64,000 bases of DNA, taken from contig NZ_RJVJ01000001.1 in NCBI RefSeq assembly GCF_003751605.1, positions 1,612,001-1,676,000 on the forward strand. Direction: 5' to 3'. The notes beneath the pieces were generated by a model. That model saw only the letters and a program-made list of their open reading frames with translations. It had not been told where the DNA came from and did no database searches. The position numbers and the translations under genes were made by a program. Every line of letters starts with the position of its first letter. Position 1 is the first letter of the stretch. Below, piece after piece: positions 56,258 to 64,000 of this stretch. Source of the stretch: Kitasatospora cineracea (GTDB lineage Bacteria > Actinomycetota > Actinomycetes > Streptomycetales > Streptomycetaceae).

Positions 56258-59200
56258 ATGTGCCGACAGTTCCCGCACCGGGCCCCGGCCCCCGACGCCC
56301 GCCCGGCCGACCGTGACCGGCCGCACCCCCGCATCGGCCGGCGCACCGCCGCGCTGATCGCCACCGGGCTGCTCACCGGCCTCGGCATCCCGCCGGTGGC
56401 CGCCCAGCAGACCCCGGACAGCTGGTCCGCCGAGCGGCGCGCCGTCCTGCCCTCGGGCCTCACCGTCCAGTTCGACTACGCGGCCCTCCCCGGGGTGGGC
56501 GTCGACACCGCTCCCGGCAAGCTCGCCGGCCGCACCGGCGGCGGCGGCCCCTACACCGACGGCATCCGTCCCGGCGACCCGGCCGAGACCTTCCAGGCCG
56601 CCGAGCGCCGTCCCCGCGCAGACGGCTCCTGGCACACCCTCGGCACCCTCCAGCTCTCCTTCTCCCGCCCGGTCCGCAACCCCCGACTGCACGTCAGCGG
56701 CCTTGCCGGAACGGCCACTTCGAAGGACGGCAGCACCGGCACCAGCACCCGGCTGACCGTCACCGGCGGCAGCCCCGCTGCCCCCGCCCTGGTCGGCCGC
56801 ACCGGCTGGTCCGGCTGGACGGTCGGCGCCGGCGAGCTCGCCCCCGCCCCCGACGCCGGGCCGGACGGCACCGCCGACGGCACCGGCACCCTCGAACTCG
56901 CCGGCACCGTCACGACCGTGTCCCTGCGCGTCGAGCAGCGCTCCACCGCCCGGGACGGCTCCACCACCCCGCCCGCCCCGCTCCGCCAGGCCTACACCGT
57001 CACCCTCGACGAGGGCCTCGGCAGCGCCCCGCAGGAGTACGGGAACGTCTCCCACCTGGTCTCCGACCTGTTCCTCGGGCAGGACGCCGCGACCTCCGCG
57101 ACCCGGGCCCGCCCCGGCCTCGCCCAGTCCGTCGAGCAGCCGCTGCAGCCCGGCCCGCCCGCGAGCCCGCCCCCGCCGCCGCCCGACGCCGGGCCGGTCG
57201 CCCCCAGCGTGGAGATCGACGGCGGGGAGAGCCGCCGCAGCCCCTGGGCCAGCCCGCCCCCGCCGCTGCTGCAGCCCGGCCGCGCCGAGTACCAGGGCGC
57301 CGACCCGACGCTGAAGTTCCCCACCGAGACCGCCGTCGGCCGGTACTACCACCTGGACGTGCCGGTCAACGCGGGCGGCGGCCCCGCCGTCCTGGCCGGC
57401 TGGATCGACTTCGACCACAACGGCCGCTTCGACCCGCTCGAGCGGGTGCAGGCCGACGTCCCCGCCGGGGCGGACCACGCCGCCCTGGAGTGGCAGGTCC
57501 CGCCCGGAGCGGCCGGCGGCGACACCTGGGTCCGGCTGCGGCTGGCCCGCAGCGGCTCCCAACTCGTCGCCCCCGGCGGCTTCGCCGACTCCGGGCAGGT
57601 CGTCGACCAGAAGGTCGGCATCTCGATCGGCGCCGCCAAACCCCAGGTCGGCCTGCCCGTCCCCGGCAGCACCACCCGGGAGCCCCGCCCCGAGTTCCGC
57701 GGCGACGGCGCGGTCGCCGGGGCGAGCATCGCCGTCCAGGAGAACGGCACCACCCTGTGCACCGCCAAGGCCGGCAACGACGGCTCCTGGAGCTGCCGCC
57801 CCGACCGGCCGCTCGCCGAGGGCACCCACACCCTCGTCCCGGTGGAGACCACCCGCACCGGCATGGTGCTGCGCGGCGACGAGTTCCGGCTGACCGTCCG
57901 GACCACGCCGCCCACCGCCCCCGTCCTCACCCTGCCCGCCTACACCAACGACCCCGGCCTGCTGCTCACCGGCCTCGGCGAACCCGGCTCCACCGTCACC
58001 GTCACCGCGGACGCCCCCGGCCAGGGCCGCGGCGACCTGTGCTCCACCGCCGTCGCCGCCGACGGCACCTGGTCCTGCCTGCCGGTCGAGAACCTCGCCG
58101 ACGGCCGCTACCAGCTCACCCCGCGGGCCGACGACGGCGCCGGCAACCACGCCGACGGCAAGGCGGTCGCCCTCACCGTCGACACCGCCGCCCCCGACCG
58201 CCCGCAGTTCACCACCCCCGGCAGCGGCGAACTCCTGCACACCACCCGCCCCAAGCTCACCGGCCGCGCCGAACCCGGCACCACCGTCACCGTCACCGCC
58301 ACCACCGGCCACGGCGACGAACGCACCACCGCCTGCAGCGCCGTCACCGCCCCCGACGGCACCTGGTCCTGCACCCCCGCCCGCGACCTCGCCCCCGGCG
58401 ACCTCACCCTCCTCGCCACCGCCACCGACCCGGCGGGCAACGGCACCCCGGGCGACCCGGTGCCGGTCCGCGTCGCGGCGGCGACGACACCGGGCGCGAG
58501 CCCGAGCCCGAGCCCGAGCCCGAGTTCGAGCCCGAGCCCGAGCCCGAGTGTGAGCACGAGTGTGAGCACGAGCGCGAGTCCGAGTGTGAGTGCGGCGCCG
58601 AGTGCGAGTGCCGAGGCGACGGTCAGCCCGAGCGCGAGCGCGAGTGGGAGTGGGAGTGGGAGTGCGTCGGCCTCCGCGTCCCCGTCCGGTTCGGCGTCGG
58701 CGTCGGTGTCGGCGGTGGCTGTGCCTGACGTACCGTCAAGTGCAGTGCCATCCGTCCCGATCCCGGCGGTGCCCACTCCGGTGGTGCCGGTGCCGCCCGA
58801 CGTGCTGCCGATCGTGGTGCCGCCGACGGGTGGGCAGAACGACGTGCCCAGTGCGTCGCCGTCGCCGTCCGCGTCCGCAGCTCCGGTGCCGTCCGCGTCC
58901 GCAGCTCCGGTGCCGTCCGCGTTCGCGTCCGGATCGGTGTCTCCCTCCCCGTCCGTGTCGTCCTCGCCGTCCGGTGGGGCTTCCGAGCCCGAGCTGACGT
59001 TGCCGGTGCCGCCGGACGTGGTGCTGCCGATCGCGGTGCCGAGTGCGTCGCCTTCGCCGTCCGCATCCGCGTCGGAGTCTTCCGGTGGGGTGGCCGGGCC
59101 CGCGTTGACGTTGCCGGTGCCGTCGGACGTGGCGCCGCCGATTCCCCCTGCCCCGGTGGCCGCTCCGGCGGCCCCTGCGGTGCCGTCGGTCGTCGGTCCG

Positions 59201-59689
59201 ACGGGTGGTCAGCTCGCTGCGGCGCCCGCGCCGCCCGGGGCGCCGGACCGTCCGGCGGAGCCCGCGGCGGTCGCGCCGACCCGGGGCACGCCGGCCGCGA
59301 CCACGCCGCCGCCCGCCGCGACGTCTCCGGCCGGTCCGCCGTCGCCGGTGGTGCCGACGTCGACCCGGGCGGCCTCGGCCGCCGTGACGGTCCTGTCCGC
59401 TCCGCCGTCCGTTCCGCCGTCCCAGGCCCCGTCGGCGTCGGCCCTGTCCCCGGCATCCGACGACCCGTCAGCAGCCGCTCCCGACACGGAGCCGCAGGAC
59501 GACGAGGCGCAGGCGCAGCCGCAGTCGCGGACGCCGGCCGCGCCGCCGCCGGACGTGGTGGCGGCGGCGCACCGGGCGGCGGCCACCGGGTGGCGCGGGC
59601 TGGCCTGCGGGGCGCTGCTGATCGCGGCGGGCGTGGGGCTGCTGACCCGCCGGGTGTTCGGCCGGGGGAGTGGCACCCGGCGTCGCTGA
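56258..59689 (+). CDS. Large secreted/anchored protein with GEVED and Ig-like repeats
   Basis: 1143 residues. A signal peptide (AALIATGLLTGLGIPPVAA) precedes an extracellular region with a GEVED-like domain near residue 380-410 (GWIDFDHNGRFDPLERV) and three Ig-like repeats (about 464-540, 551-640, 645-735). The repeats share the pattern Pro-x-(9-11)-Glu-Pro-Gly-Ser/Thr-Thr-Val, Cys, DGTWSC. A 350-residue Ser/Pro/Ala-rich stalk follows (hexanucleotide GAGCCC runs from 58500; 24-bp repeats at 58867-58914). One membrane helix (GLACGALLIAAGVGLL) and a basic tail end the protein; no LPXTG. The stalk spans the wall, exposing the repeats. ATG 56258 has GAGAGGAGAG. Confidence 0.85.
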   Translation: MCRQFPHRAPAPDARPADRDRPHPRIGRRTAALIATGLLTGLGIPPVAAQQTPDSWSAERRAVLPSGLTVQFDYAALPGVGVDTAPGKLAGRTGGGGPYTDGIRPGDPAETFQAAERRPRADGSWHTLGTLQLSFSRPVRNPRLHVSGLAGTATSKDGSTGTSTRLTVTGGSPAAPALVGRTGWSGWTVGAGELAPAPDAGPDGTADGTGTLELAGTVTTVSLRVEQRSTARDGSTTPPAPLRQAYTVTLDEGLGSAPQEYGNVSHLVSDLFLGQDAATSATRARPGLAQSVEQPLQPGPPASPPPPPPDAGPVAPSVEIDGGESRRSPWASPPPPLLQPGRAEYQGADPTLKFPTETAVGRYYHLDVPVNAGGGPAVLAGWIDFDHNGRFDPLERVQADVPAGADHAALEWQVPPGAAGGDTWVRLRLARSGSQLVAPGGFADSGQVVDQKVGISIGAAKPQVGLPVPGSTTREPRPEFRGDGAVAGASIAVQENGTTLCTAKAGNDGSWSCRPDRPLAEGTHTLVPVETTRTGMVLRGDEFRLTVRTTPPTAPVLTLPAYTNDPGLLLTGLGEPGSTVTVTADAPGQGRGDLCSTAVAADGTWSCLPVENLADGRYQLTPRADDGAGNHADGKAVALTVDTAAPDRPQFTTPGSGELLHTTRPKLTGRAEPGTTVTVTATTGHGDERTTACSAVTAPDGTWSCTPARDLAPGDLTLLATATDPAGNGTPGDPVPVRVAAATTPGASPSPSPSPSSSPSPSPSVSTSVSTSASPSVSAAPSASAEATVSPSASASGSGSGSASASASPSGSASASVSAVAVPDVPSSAVPSVPIPAVPTPVVPVPPDVLPIVVPPTGGQNDVPSASPSPSASAAPVPSASAAPVPSAFASGSVSPSPSVSSSPSGGASEPELTLPVPPDVVLPIAVPSASPSPSASASESSGGVAGPALTLPVPSDVAPPIPPAPVAAPAAPAVPSVVGPTGGQLAAAPAPPGAPDRPAEPAAVAPTRGTPAATTPPPAATSPAGPPSPVVPTSTRAASAAVTVLSAPPSVPPSQAPSASALSPASDDPSAAAPDTEPQDDEAQAQPQSRTPAAPPPDVVAAAHRAAATGWRGLACGALLIAAGVGLLTRRVFGRGSGTRRR
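58867..58914. repeat. 24-bp tandem repeat in the Ser/Pro stalk
   Basis: GTCCGCGTCCGCAGCTCCGG plus TGCC occurs twice in perfect tandem with a partial third copy, encoding repeats of Ser-Ala-Ser-Ala-Ala-Pro-Val-Pro. A likely source of length variation. Confidence 0.7.
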
Positions 59690-59798
59690 CGGCCCGTCCG
59701 TTCCGGTCCCGAGCTCCGGTCGGTCCGCTCGTTCCCGCAGCTCAGCGCGGGCGGGCCGATCCGTCTCCGCTGAGCGGACATACCGACACACCTCTTGG

Positions 59799-59825
59799 CA
59801 AATGTCGCATTTGATGACTTATCAA
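59799..59825. promoter_or_regulatory. Two overlapping palindromes before the SPFH gene
   Basis: CAAATG-TCG-CATTTG (59799-59813) and TTGAT-GACTT-ATCAA (59811-59825) share three bases, in an AT-rich patch about 80 bp before the ATG at 59901. Possible regulator site or promoter region. Confidence 0.5.
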
Positions 59826-59900
59826 CTTAGCCTGAGTCTGGCACTGCCCGTCAGATCCGGGCCTCCCGGTGCGCGACACTCTGACCCTTAGGACACGTGC

Positions 59901-61292
59901 ATGGACGTCACCCGCGACTCGTCGCCGCGACCCAACTCCTGGCCCCCCGCCGCACCCGAGCCCCCGGTCGGTGCGACCCAACTGTCCAAGGCGGTCGCCA
60001 GAGCGGTGGCCAAGCCGCTGATCACCGCCGCCCCGCCAGCCGAGGACGGCCTCGACCGGGGGCCGGCCACCCAGCCGCTCCCGGTGGTGAACCCGGCCGT
60101 CGACCCGGCCCGCCTGGTGCCGGTCGGCGCGGACGACCCGTCCGTGCTCCCGCCCGCGCCCCGTCCCGCCGTCGAACCCGTCACCGCCGAGCCCGTCACC
60201 GTCGAGCCCGTCACCGTCGAGCCCGTCGGTGCCCCGTCCGGCAAACTGCGCCGGCTCAGCGCGGCCGGGGCCGAGCCGGCGGCGCACCCGACCGCGGCCG
60301 AGTCCGCGACCCACCGCCGTCCGCCGCGCGCGGACCAGTCGCTGCGCGAGCGGCGCGCGTTCGCCCTGCCGGGCTGGCTGCCGCTGCTGGTGCTGCTGGC
60401 CGGCGCGGCGGGGGTGCTGCTGGTGCTGGCCCGGGCCGGGGCGCTCCCGCAACTGCCCGGGGTGCCGGACCTGCGCGGTCCGGCCGCGCTGGACAGCGGG
60501 CGGGCCCAGGTCGGCGACGGCACCGTCGCCGCGGTCAGCGGGATCGGGCTGGTCATGCTGGCCGCGCTCGGCGGGATGCTCTCCAACCCGGGCGGCGAGA
60601 CCCGGGTGCTGACCCGCTGGGGCCGCTACCGGGGCACCGTCCGCCGCACCGGCCTGCTCTGGGTGAACCCGCTGCTGCGCCGCCGCCGGGTGGACGTCCG
60701 GCTGCGGCACTGGCGCAGCGAGCCGGTGCACGTCACCGACCGGGCCGGGACGCCGCTGGTGGTGCGGCTGCTGATCGTCTGGCGGGTCAAGGACACCGCC
60801 CGGGTGACGCTGGGCATCGCCGAACACGAAACGTATCTGCGCGAGCAGGTGCAGGCCGTCCTTACCCGAACCGCCTCCCTGCTGCCGTGCGACTCCAACT
60901 CCGCGCCGGGGCCCGCGCTGCGCGACGGCCAGTGGTTCGCCGACGAGCTGACCCGGGCGCTGGCCGCCGAGACCGCCCCGGCCGGGGTCGAGGTGTACTC
61001 GGTGCAGCCGCTGGCCCTGGACTACGCGCCGGAGGTCGCCGAGTCGATGCGCCGCCGCCGGCTCGCCGACCTGGACGCCGGGCTGCGGACCGTCCTGGTG
61101 GACGACGCGGTGGAGGCCGCCGCCCTCGCGGTGCGACGCCTGGAGCGCGCCACCGCCCACGAGTTGGACGACAGCGCGCGCAGCGCCCTGATGGAGCAGC
61201 TGCTGGTCGCGTTCGTCGCCCCGGCCGGGGTCACCGCCTCGGTGCCCGCCCCGGCCGCCCGCCCGCACCGCAAGGAAGGGAAACCCGCGTGA
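59901..61292 (+). CDS. SPFH/band-7 domain membrane protein
   Basis: 463 residues. A 145-residue Pro/Ala-rich cytoplasmic part (with four tandem EPVT-type units coded by 15-bp repeats at 60171-60230) precedes two membrane helices (LPLLVLLAGAAGVLLVLARAG and VAAVSGIGLVMLAALGGML). The SPFH domain follows: VDVRLRHWRSEPVHVTDRAG, VRLLIVWRVKDTARVTLGI, LREQVQAVLTRTASLLP, and a helical tail. SPFH proteins oligomerise in membrane microdomains. The stop overlaps the GTG of the NlpC/P60 gene (GTGA), so the two are coupled. Confidence 0.85.
   Translation: MDVTRDSSPRPNSWPPAAPEPPVGATQLSKAVARAVAKPLITAAPPAEDGLDRGPATQPLPVVNPAVDPARLVPVGADDPSVLPPAPRPAVEPVTAEPVTVEPVTVEPVGAPSGKLRRLSAAGAEPAAHPTAAESATHRRPPRADQSLRERRAFALPGWLPLLVLLAGAAGVLLVLARAGALPQLPGVPDLRGPAALDSGRAQVGDGTVAAVSGIGLVMLAALGGMLSNPGGETRVLTRWGRYRGTVRRTGLLWVNPLLRRRRVDVRLRHWRSEPVHVTDRAGTPLVVRLLIVWRVKDTARVTLGIAEHETYLREQVQAVLTRTASLLPCDSNSAPGPALRDGQWFADELTRALAAETAPAGVEVYSVQPLALDYAPEVAESMRRRRLADLDAGLRTVLVDDAVEAAALAVRRLERATAHELDDSARSALMEQLLVAFVAPAGVTASVPAPAARPHRKEGKPA
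60171..60230. repeat. 15-bp tandem repeat within SPFH gene
   Basis: Four units of the type GTCGAGCCCGTCACC, giving Val-Glu-Pro-Val-Thr repeats in the cytoplasmic N-terminal region. Confidence 0.75.
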
Positions 61293-62257
61293 CCACCGCG
61301 CTCGCCTCGATATCCACCGACCCCACCGACCTCCCGGGCTTCGCCGGGGCCCCGCTGCTGGGCTTCGCCGAATCCGACGGTGCGCCGACCTGCCACTGCG
61401 CCGCGTGCGCCCGGCCGGCCGTCCGCACCGGCGGGTCCGGCGCGGCCGAGCGGGTGGGCCGAATACACCGCGCCGTGCGGTCGACCCTGCTGGCCGGCAC
61501 CGTGCTGGCGGGCGTCGGAGCGGTCGGCCTCGGCCTCGACGCGGGTACCGCGCAGGCCATGCCCGCGCCGTCCGGCCCCGGCTGGGACGGCAAGGTCTAC
61601 TGGTTCAAGAACGCGGCCGGCGAGTGGCGCTACACCAAGTGGCGCAACGTCTACCTGGACCGCACCGGCGGCGCGAAGAGCGCGCAGCCGCAGTCCCCGC
61701 CGGCGAAGTCCGCCCCCGCGCAGTCCTCCGGCGGGATCCGGCAGGGCTGGGACGGCAAGGTCTACTGGTTCAGGAACGCGGCCGGCGAGTGGCGCTACAC
61801 CAGCCACCACGACATCTACGTCGCCCGGACCGGTGACGGCGGCTCCTCCGGGCAGTCCGCCGGTTCGTCGGGCCAGACCGGCCAGTCCGCCACGAGCGGG
61901 GTGGAGGCGGCGGTGTCCTACGCGCTGGCGCAGGTCGGCAAGCCGTACGTGTGGGGCGGCAACGGGCCGAACGGGTTCGACTGCTCGGGCCTGGTCCAAC
62001 AGGCGTTCCGCCGGGCCGGGGTCTCCACCCCGCGGGTCGCCGACGACCAGTACCGGGCCGCCACCCCGATCGGCTCCGGGCAGTTGCAGCGCGGCGACCT
62101 GGTGTTCTGGTCCAGCAACGGCCGGATATCCGGCATCCACCACGTGGCCATCTACCTCGGCGACGGGACGTACGTGGAGGCCCCGCGCCCCGGCAAGGAC
62201 GTCCGGGTCTCCCGCCTCAACAGCGGCTACTACCCGGATTTCTTCGGCCGCCCCTGA
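61289..62257 (+). CDS. NlpC/P60 peptidoglycan endopeptidase
   Basis: 322 residues. An N-terminal cytoplasmic stretch of about 60 residues with a CHCAAC cysteine cluster precedes a membrane or signal segment (TLLAGTVLAGVGAVGLGLDAGTA). Two near-identical repeats of WDGKVYWFKNAAGEWRYT (61585 and 61747) are likely wall-binding. The NlpC/P60 domain has catalytic Cys in NGFDCSGLV near residue 232, His in IHHVAIYLG near residue 284 and the third residue in YVEAPRPG. It cleaves D-Glu-mDAP-type bonds in peptidoglycan. GTG 61289 overlaps the SPFH stop, and AAGGAAGGG is upstream. Confidence 0.92.
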   Translation: MTTALASISTDPTDLPGFAGAPLLGFAESDGAPTCHCAACARPAVRTGGSGAAERVGRIHRAVRSTLLAGTVLAGVGAVGLGLDAGTAQAMPAPSGPGWDGKVYWFKNAAGEWRYTKWRNVYLDRTGGAKSAQPQSPPAKSAPAQSSGGIRQGWDGKVYWFRNAAGEWRYTSHHDIYVARTGDGGSSGQSAGSSGQTGQSATSGVEAAVSYALAQVGKPYVWGGNGPNGFDCSGLVQQAFRRAGVSTPRVADDQYRAATPIGSGQLQRGDLVFWSSNGRISGIHHVAIYLGDGTYVEAPRPGKDVRVSRLNSGYYPDFFGRP

Positions 62258-62258
62258 A

Positions 62259-62319
62259 CGGACGGGGAACCGGACGGCCGGGAAATCGGACGGCCGGGGA
62301 ACCGGACGGCGGGGAAACC
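62259..62319. repeat. 16-bp tandem repeat
   Basis: Four degenerate copies of CGGACGGCCGGGGAAC directly after the NlpC/P60 stop codon. Confidence 0.65.
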
Positions 62320-62325
62320 GGCGGT

Positions 62326-62352
62326 GCCCCTCCCGCGTGCTGCGGGAGGGGC
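62326..62352. terminator. Bidirectional terminator
   Basis: GCCCCTCCCGC-GTGCT-GCGGGAGGGGC, a perfect 11-bp stem between convergent NlpC/P60 and aldo/keto reductase genes. Confidence 0.8.
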
Positions 62353-62376
62353 GCCGTCGTGCGGCCCGACGGGACG

Positions 62377-63333
62377 TCAGGCGGACGCCTCGGAGAGCAG
62401 CTTGAGCTCCGCCCCGGTCAGCTCCAGCCCGGCGGCGGCCAGCAGCGGAGGCAGCTGCTCCACCGTGCGGGCGCTGGCCAGCGGGGCCGCCACCGTCGGC
62501 TGCGCGGCCAGCCAGGCCAGCGCCACCGCGGCGGGCTGCGCGCCGTGCGCCGCGGCCACCTCGTCCAGGGCGGCGAGCACCCGCAGGCCGCGCGGCTCCT
62601 CCAGGTAGCGGCCCGCGCCCTGGGCCCGGGCCGAGTCGACGGCCGTGCCCGGGCGGTACTTGCCGGTCAGGAAGCCCGAGGCGAGCGCGTAGTACGGGAC
62701 GGCGGACAGGCCGTGCTCGGCGGCCACGTCCGCCAGCGGGCCCTCGTAGGTGTCACGGGAGACCAGGTTGTAGTGCGGCTGCACCGCGACGTACTTGGCC
62801 AGGCCCTCGCGGGCGGCGAACTCCAGCGAGGCGGCCAGCCGCTCCGGGCCGATGTTGGACGCGGCGACCTCGCGCACCTTGCCCTCGCGGACCAGCGCGT
62901 CCAGCGTCGTGACGATCTCCTCGACCGGGGTCTCCGGGTCGTCCCGGTGGGTGTAGAACAGGTCGATCCGCTCCACGCCGAGCCGGCGCAGCGACTCCTC
63001 CGCGCCGCGCCGGATGGTCTCCGGGCGCAGGTTGTCCAGGCCCGGCAGCATGCCGACCTTGGTGGCGACCACGATCTGCCCGCGGTTGCCGCGGCTGCGC
63101 AGCCACTCGCCGATCACCGTCTCCGACTCGCCGCCGGAGTTGCCCGGCGCCCAGGCCGAGTAGACGTCCGCGGTGTCGAGGAAGTTGCCGCCCGCCGCCG
63201 CGTACGCGTCGAGCACGGCGAAGGACTGCGCGGTGTCGGCCGTCCAGCCGAACACGTTGCCGCCGAGGGCCAGCGGGGAGACGGCGAGGTCGGAGGGGCC
63301 GAGGGTCACCCGGGGGGCGTCACTGTTGGTCAT
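62377..63333 (-). CDS. Aldo/keto reductase
   Basis: 318 residues of NADP-dependent TIM-barrel AKR. Motifs: LALGGNVFGW, GGNFLDTADVYSAW (Asp and Tyr catalytic), IVVATKVGML (Lys), DLFYTHRDDPETP (His) and a C-terminal cofactor site LASARTVEQL. It reduces aldehydes or ketones; the substrate is unknown. It resembles the general stress AKR11/YajO branch. ATG 63333 is followed by MTNSDAPRVTLG. Confidence 0.92.
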   Translation of the reverse strand: MTNSDAPRVTLGPSDLAVSPLALGGNVFGWTADTAQSFAVLDAYAAAGGNFLDTADVYSAWAPGNSGGESETVIGEWLRSRGNRGQIVVATKVGMLPGLDNLRPETIRRGAEESLRRLGVERIDLFYTHRDDPETPVEEIVTTLDALVREGKVREVAASNIGPERLAASLEFAAREGLAKYVAVQPHYNLVSRDTYEGPLADVAAEHGLSAVPYYALASGFLTGKYRPGTAVDSARAQGAGRYLEEPRGLRVLAALDEVAAAHGAQPAAVALAWLAAQPTVAAPLASARTVEQLPPLLAAAGLELTGAELKLLSEASA

Positions 63334-63483
63334 GACGGGAGAGAACCCGTTCGGGTCCGGCTTGATTCCGGCGGACCGTGCGTTCACCCCCCGGTCGCCC
63401 GAGGTGAGGGGAGCGTGCAGACCTGCCCGGGGACGGGGGACCGGGGTGTCGTCGGGTTGCCCGGGCGGGCTAGAGTCCCGTCC

Positions 63484-63684
63484 ATGGCTGACAACGACTA
63501 CGACCCCGCCGGCTCCACCCAGATGTTCCGGGCGTTCGTCGACGAGGCCCCGGCCGCGCAGGCCCCGGGCACCGTCACCACCTACGGCAGCAGCTCCTCG
63601 TCGAGCCGCACCCCGATGGTCGTCATCGGGGCCATCGTGGTCCTGGCGGTCGTCGCCGGCGTGATCTGGCTGGCCGTCAAGTAG
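63484..63684 (+). CDS. Small single-helix membrane protein
   Basis: 66 residues. A polar N-terminus with a Ser-rich run (YGSSSSSSRTP) and one C-terminal membrane helix (MVVIGAIVVLAVVAGVIWLAV) give tail-anchored topology. Well-matched codon use supports a real gene. No family or function is recognised. Confidence 0.75.
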   Translation: MADNDYDPAGSTQMFRAFVDEAPAAQAPGTVTTYGSSSSSSRTPMVVIGAIVVLAVVAGVIWLAVK

Positions 63685-63788
63685 CACCCGGGACCGCCCG
63701 CACGGGGCCGACCGGACACCCCGGGCGGTCCCGCCGCCGGGCGTGCCTACACTGGCCGGGTCCGCCGCACCGCCGCGAGGAGGCACCC

Positions 63789-64000
63789 GTGACCGCGCCG
63801 TCCACCGAGACCGCCAGAAGCCTCGGCCTGGCCGCCGCCGTCAACGCCCGCGACCTCGGCGGCTACCGCACCGCGGACGGCCGCACCGTCCGCCCCGGCG
63901 CGCTGCTGCGCGCCGAGGCGCTCAGCCGGCTCGGCGAGGACGACCGGGTGCTGCTCGGCGCGCTCGGGCTGCGGCACGTCGTCGACCTGCGCAGCCTCGA
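63789..64000 (+). CDS. Tyrosine-protein phosphatase family, N-terminal part
   Basis: About 70 residues before the window ends. GTG 63789 has GAGGAGG five bases upstream. VNARDLGGYRTADGRTVRPG and LLRAEALSRL match the N-terminal block of IphP-type dual-specificity phosphatases, and HVVDLRSL is the strand before the active-site loop. The catalytic HCxxxxxR motif lies outside the window. Confidence 0.85.
   Translation, partial: MTAPSTETARSLGLAAAVNARDLGGYRTADGRTVRPGALLRAEALSRLGEDDRVLLGALGLRHVVDLRSL

Noticed and set aside
59600-59689. LPXTG sortase signal at the end of the surface protein
   Set aside because: The C-terminus has a membrane helix and basic tail but no LPxTG-like pentapeptide before it.

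Overview
The window is about 72-75% G+C, with strong G/C third-codon bias, many GTG starts and short overlapping operons. Its gene families point to a Streptomycetaceae chromosome (Streptomyces or Kitasatospora type): a five-gene conservon with a P450, a TipA-type regulator under a TipA-like promoter, a xylFGH plus rok7B7 locus, a DUF5926/SEC-C gene and a CytX gene under a TPP riboswitch. I see no insertion sequence, prophage, CRISPR array or replication origin.

Layout. 1-1.6 kb: end of an alanyl-tRNA editing gene, dcd, a small zinc-ribbon gene and tRNA-Gly(CCC). 1.8-8.5 kb: an FAD monooxygenase converging on an ABBA/DMATS-type indole prenyltransferase, which lies just downstream of, and in the same direction as, the conservon cvnA-B-C-D-E. 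9-12 kb: an RBBP9-type hydrolase, a two-helix membrane protein and an LCP cell-wall ligase. 12-16.9 kb: sugar ABC transporter xylF-G-H, a small opposing gene and the ROK regulator. 17-24.2 kb: ECF sigma factor with DGPF partner, GNAT, MerR-thioredoxin pair, membrane protein plus MarR regulator with an operator-like repeat, TipA-type regulator, GlxA-type regulator. 24.4-33.7 kb: a candidate 26-residue CxxC peptide gene, pepP, a GAF-SpoIIE phosphatase-like gene, a PrimPol-like gene, DUF5926, an RsbW-like ATPase, GDPD, and a TetR/quinone oxidoreductase pair with two operators. 33.8-39.5 kb: cytX with TPP riboswitch, an HtrA-type protease, tRNA-Ser(TGA), then two tail-to-tail putative modification-dependent endonucleases. 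39.7-47.2 kb: GlcD-like oxidase, a small Asn-rich secreted protein, EamA exporter, DUF1906 secreted protein, acyl-CoA ligase, and a His-rich DUF4396 protein behind a CsoR-like box. 47.2-53.6 kb: PepSY-like membrane protein divergent from a two-component system, and a 1108-residue PAS/receiver protein with an eroded kinase core. 53.7-56 kb: tRNA-Ser(GCT), two identical tRNA-Arg(ACG), flavohemoglobin plus single-domain globin. 56.2-64 kb: a large Ig-repeat surface protein, an SPFH-NlpC/P60 gene pair, aldo/keto reductase, a small membrane protein and the start of a tyrosine-phosphatase-like gene.

Possible joint functions. The prenyltransferase and FMO resemble the S. coelicolor SCO7467/SCO7468 pair that makes 5-dimethylallylindole-3-acetonitrile; here they abut a conservon whose P450 has lost the ExxR motif. 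The SRA-HNH and SRA-PD-(D/E)XK genes next to tRNA-Ser look like a small defence islet against modified DNA. Several regulatory elements explain their neighbours: TPP riboswitch to cytX, CsoR-like box to the His-rich membrane protein, MarR-type repeat to the membrane protein/marR pair, and paired repeats to tetR/quinone oxidoreductase.
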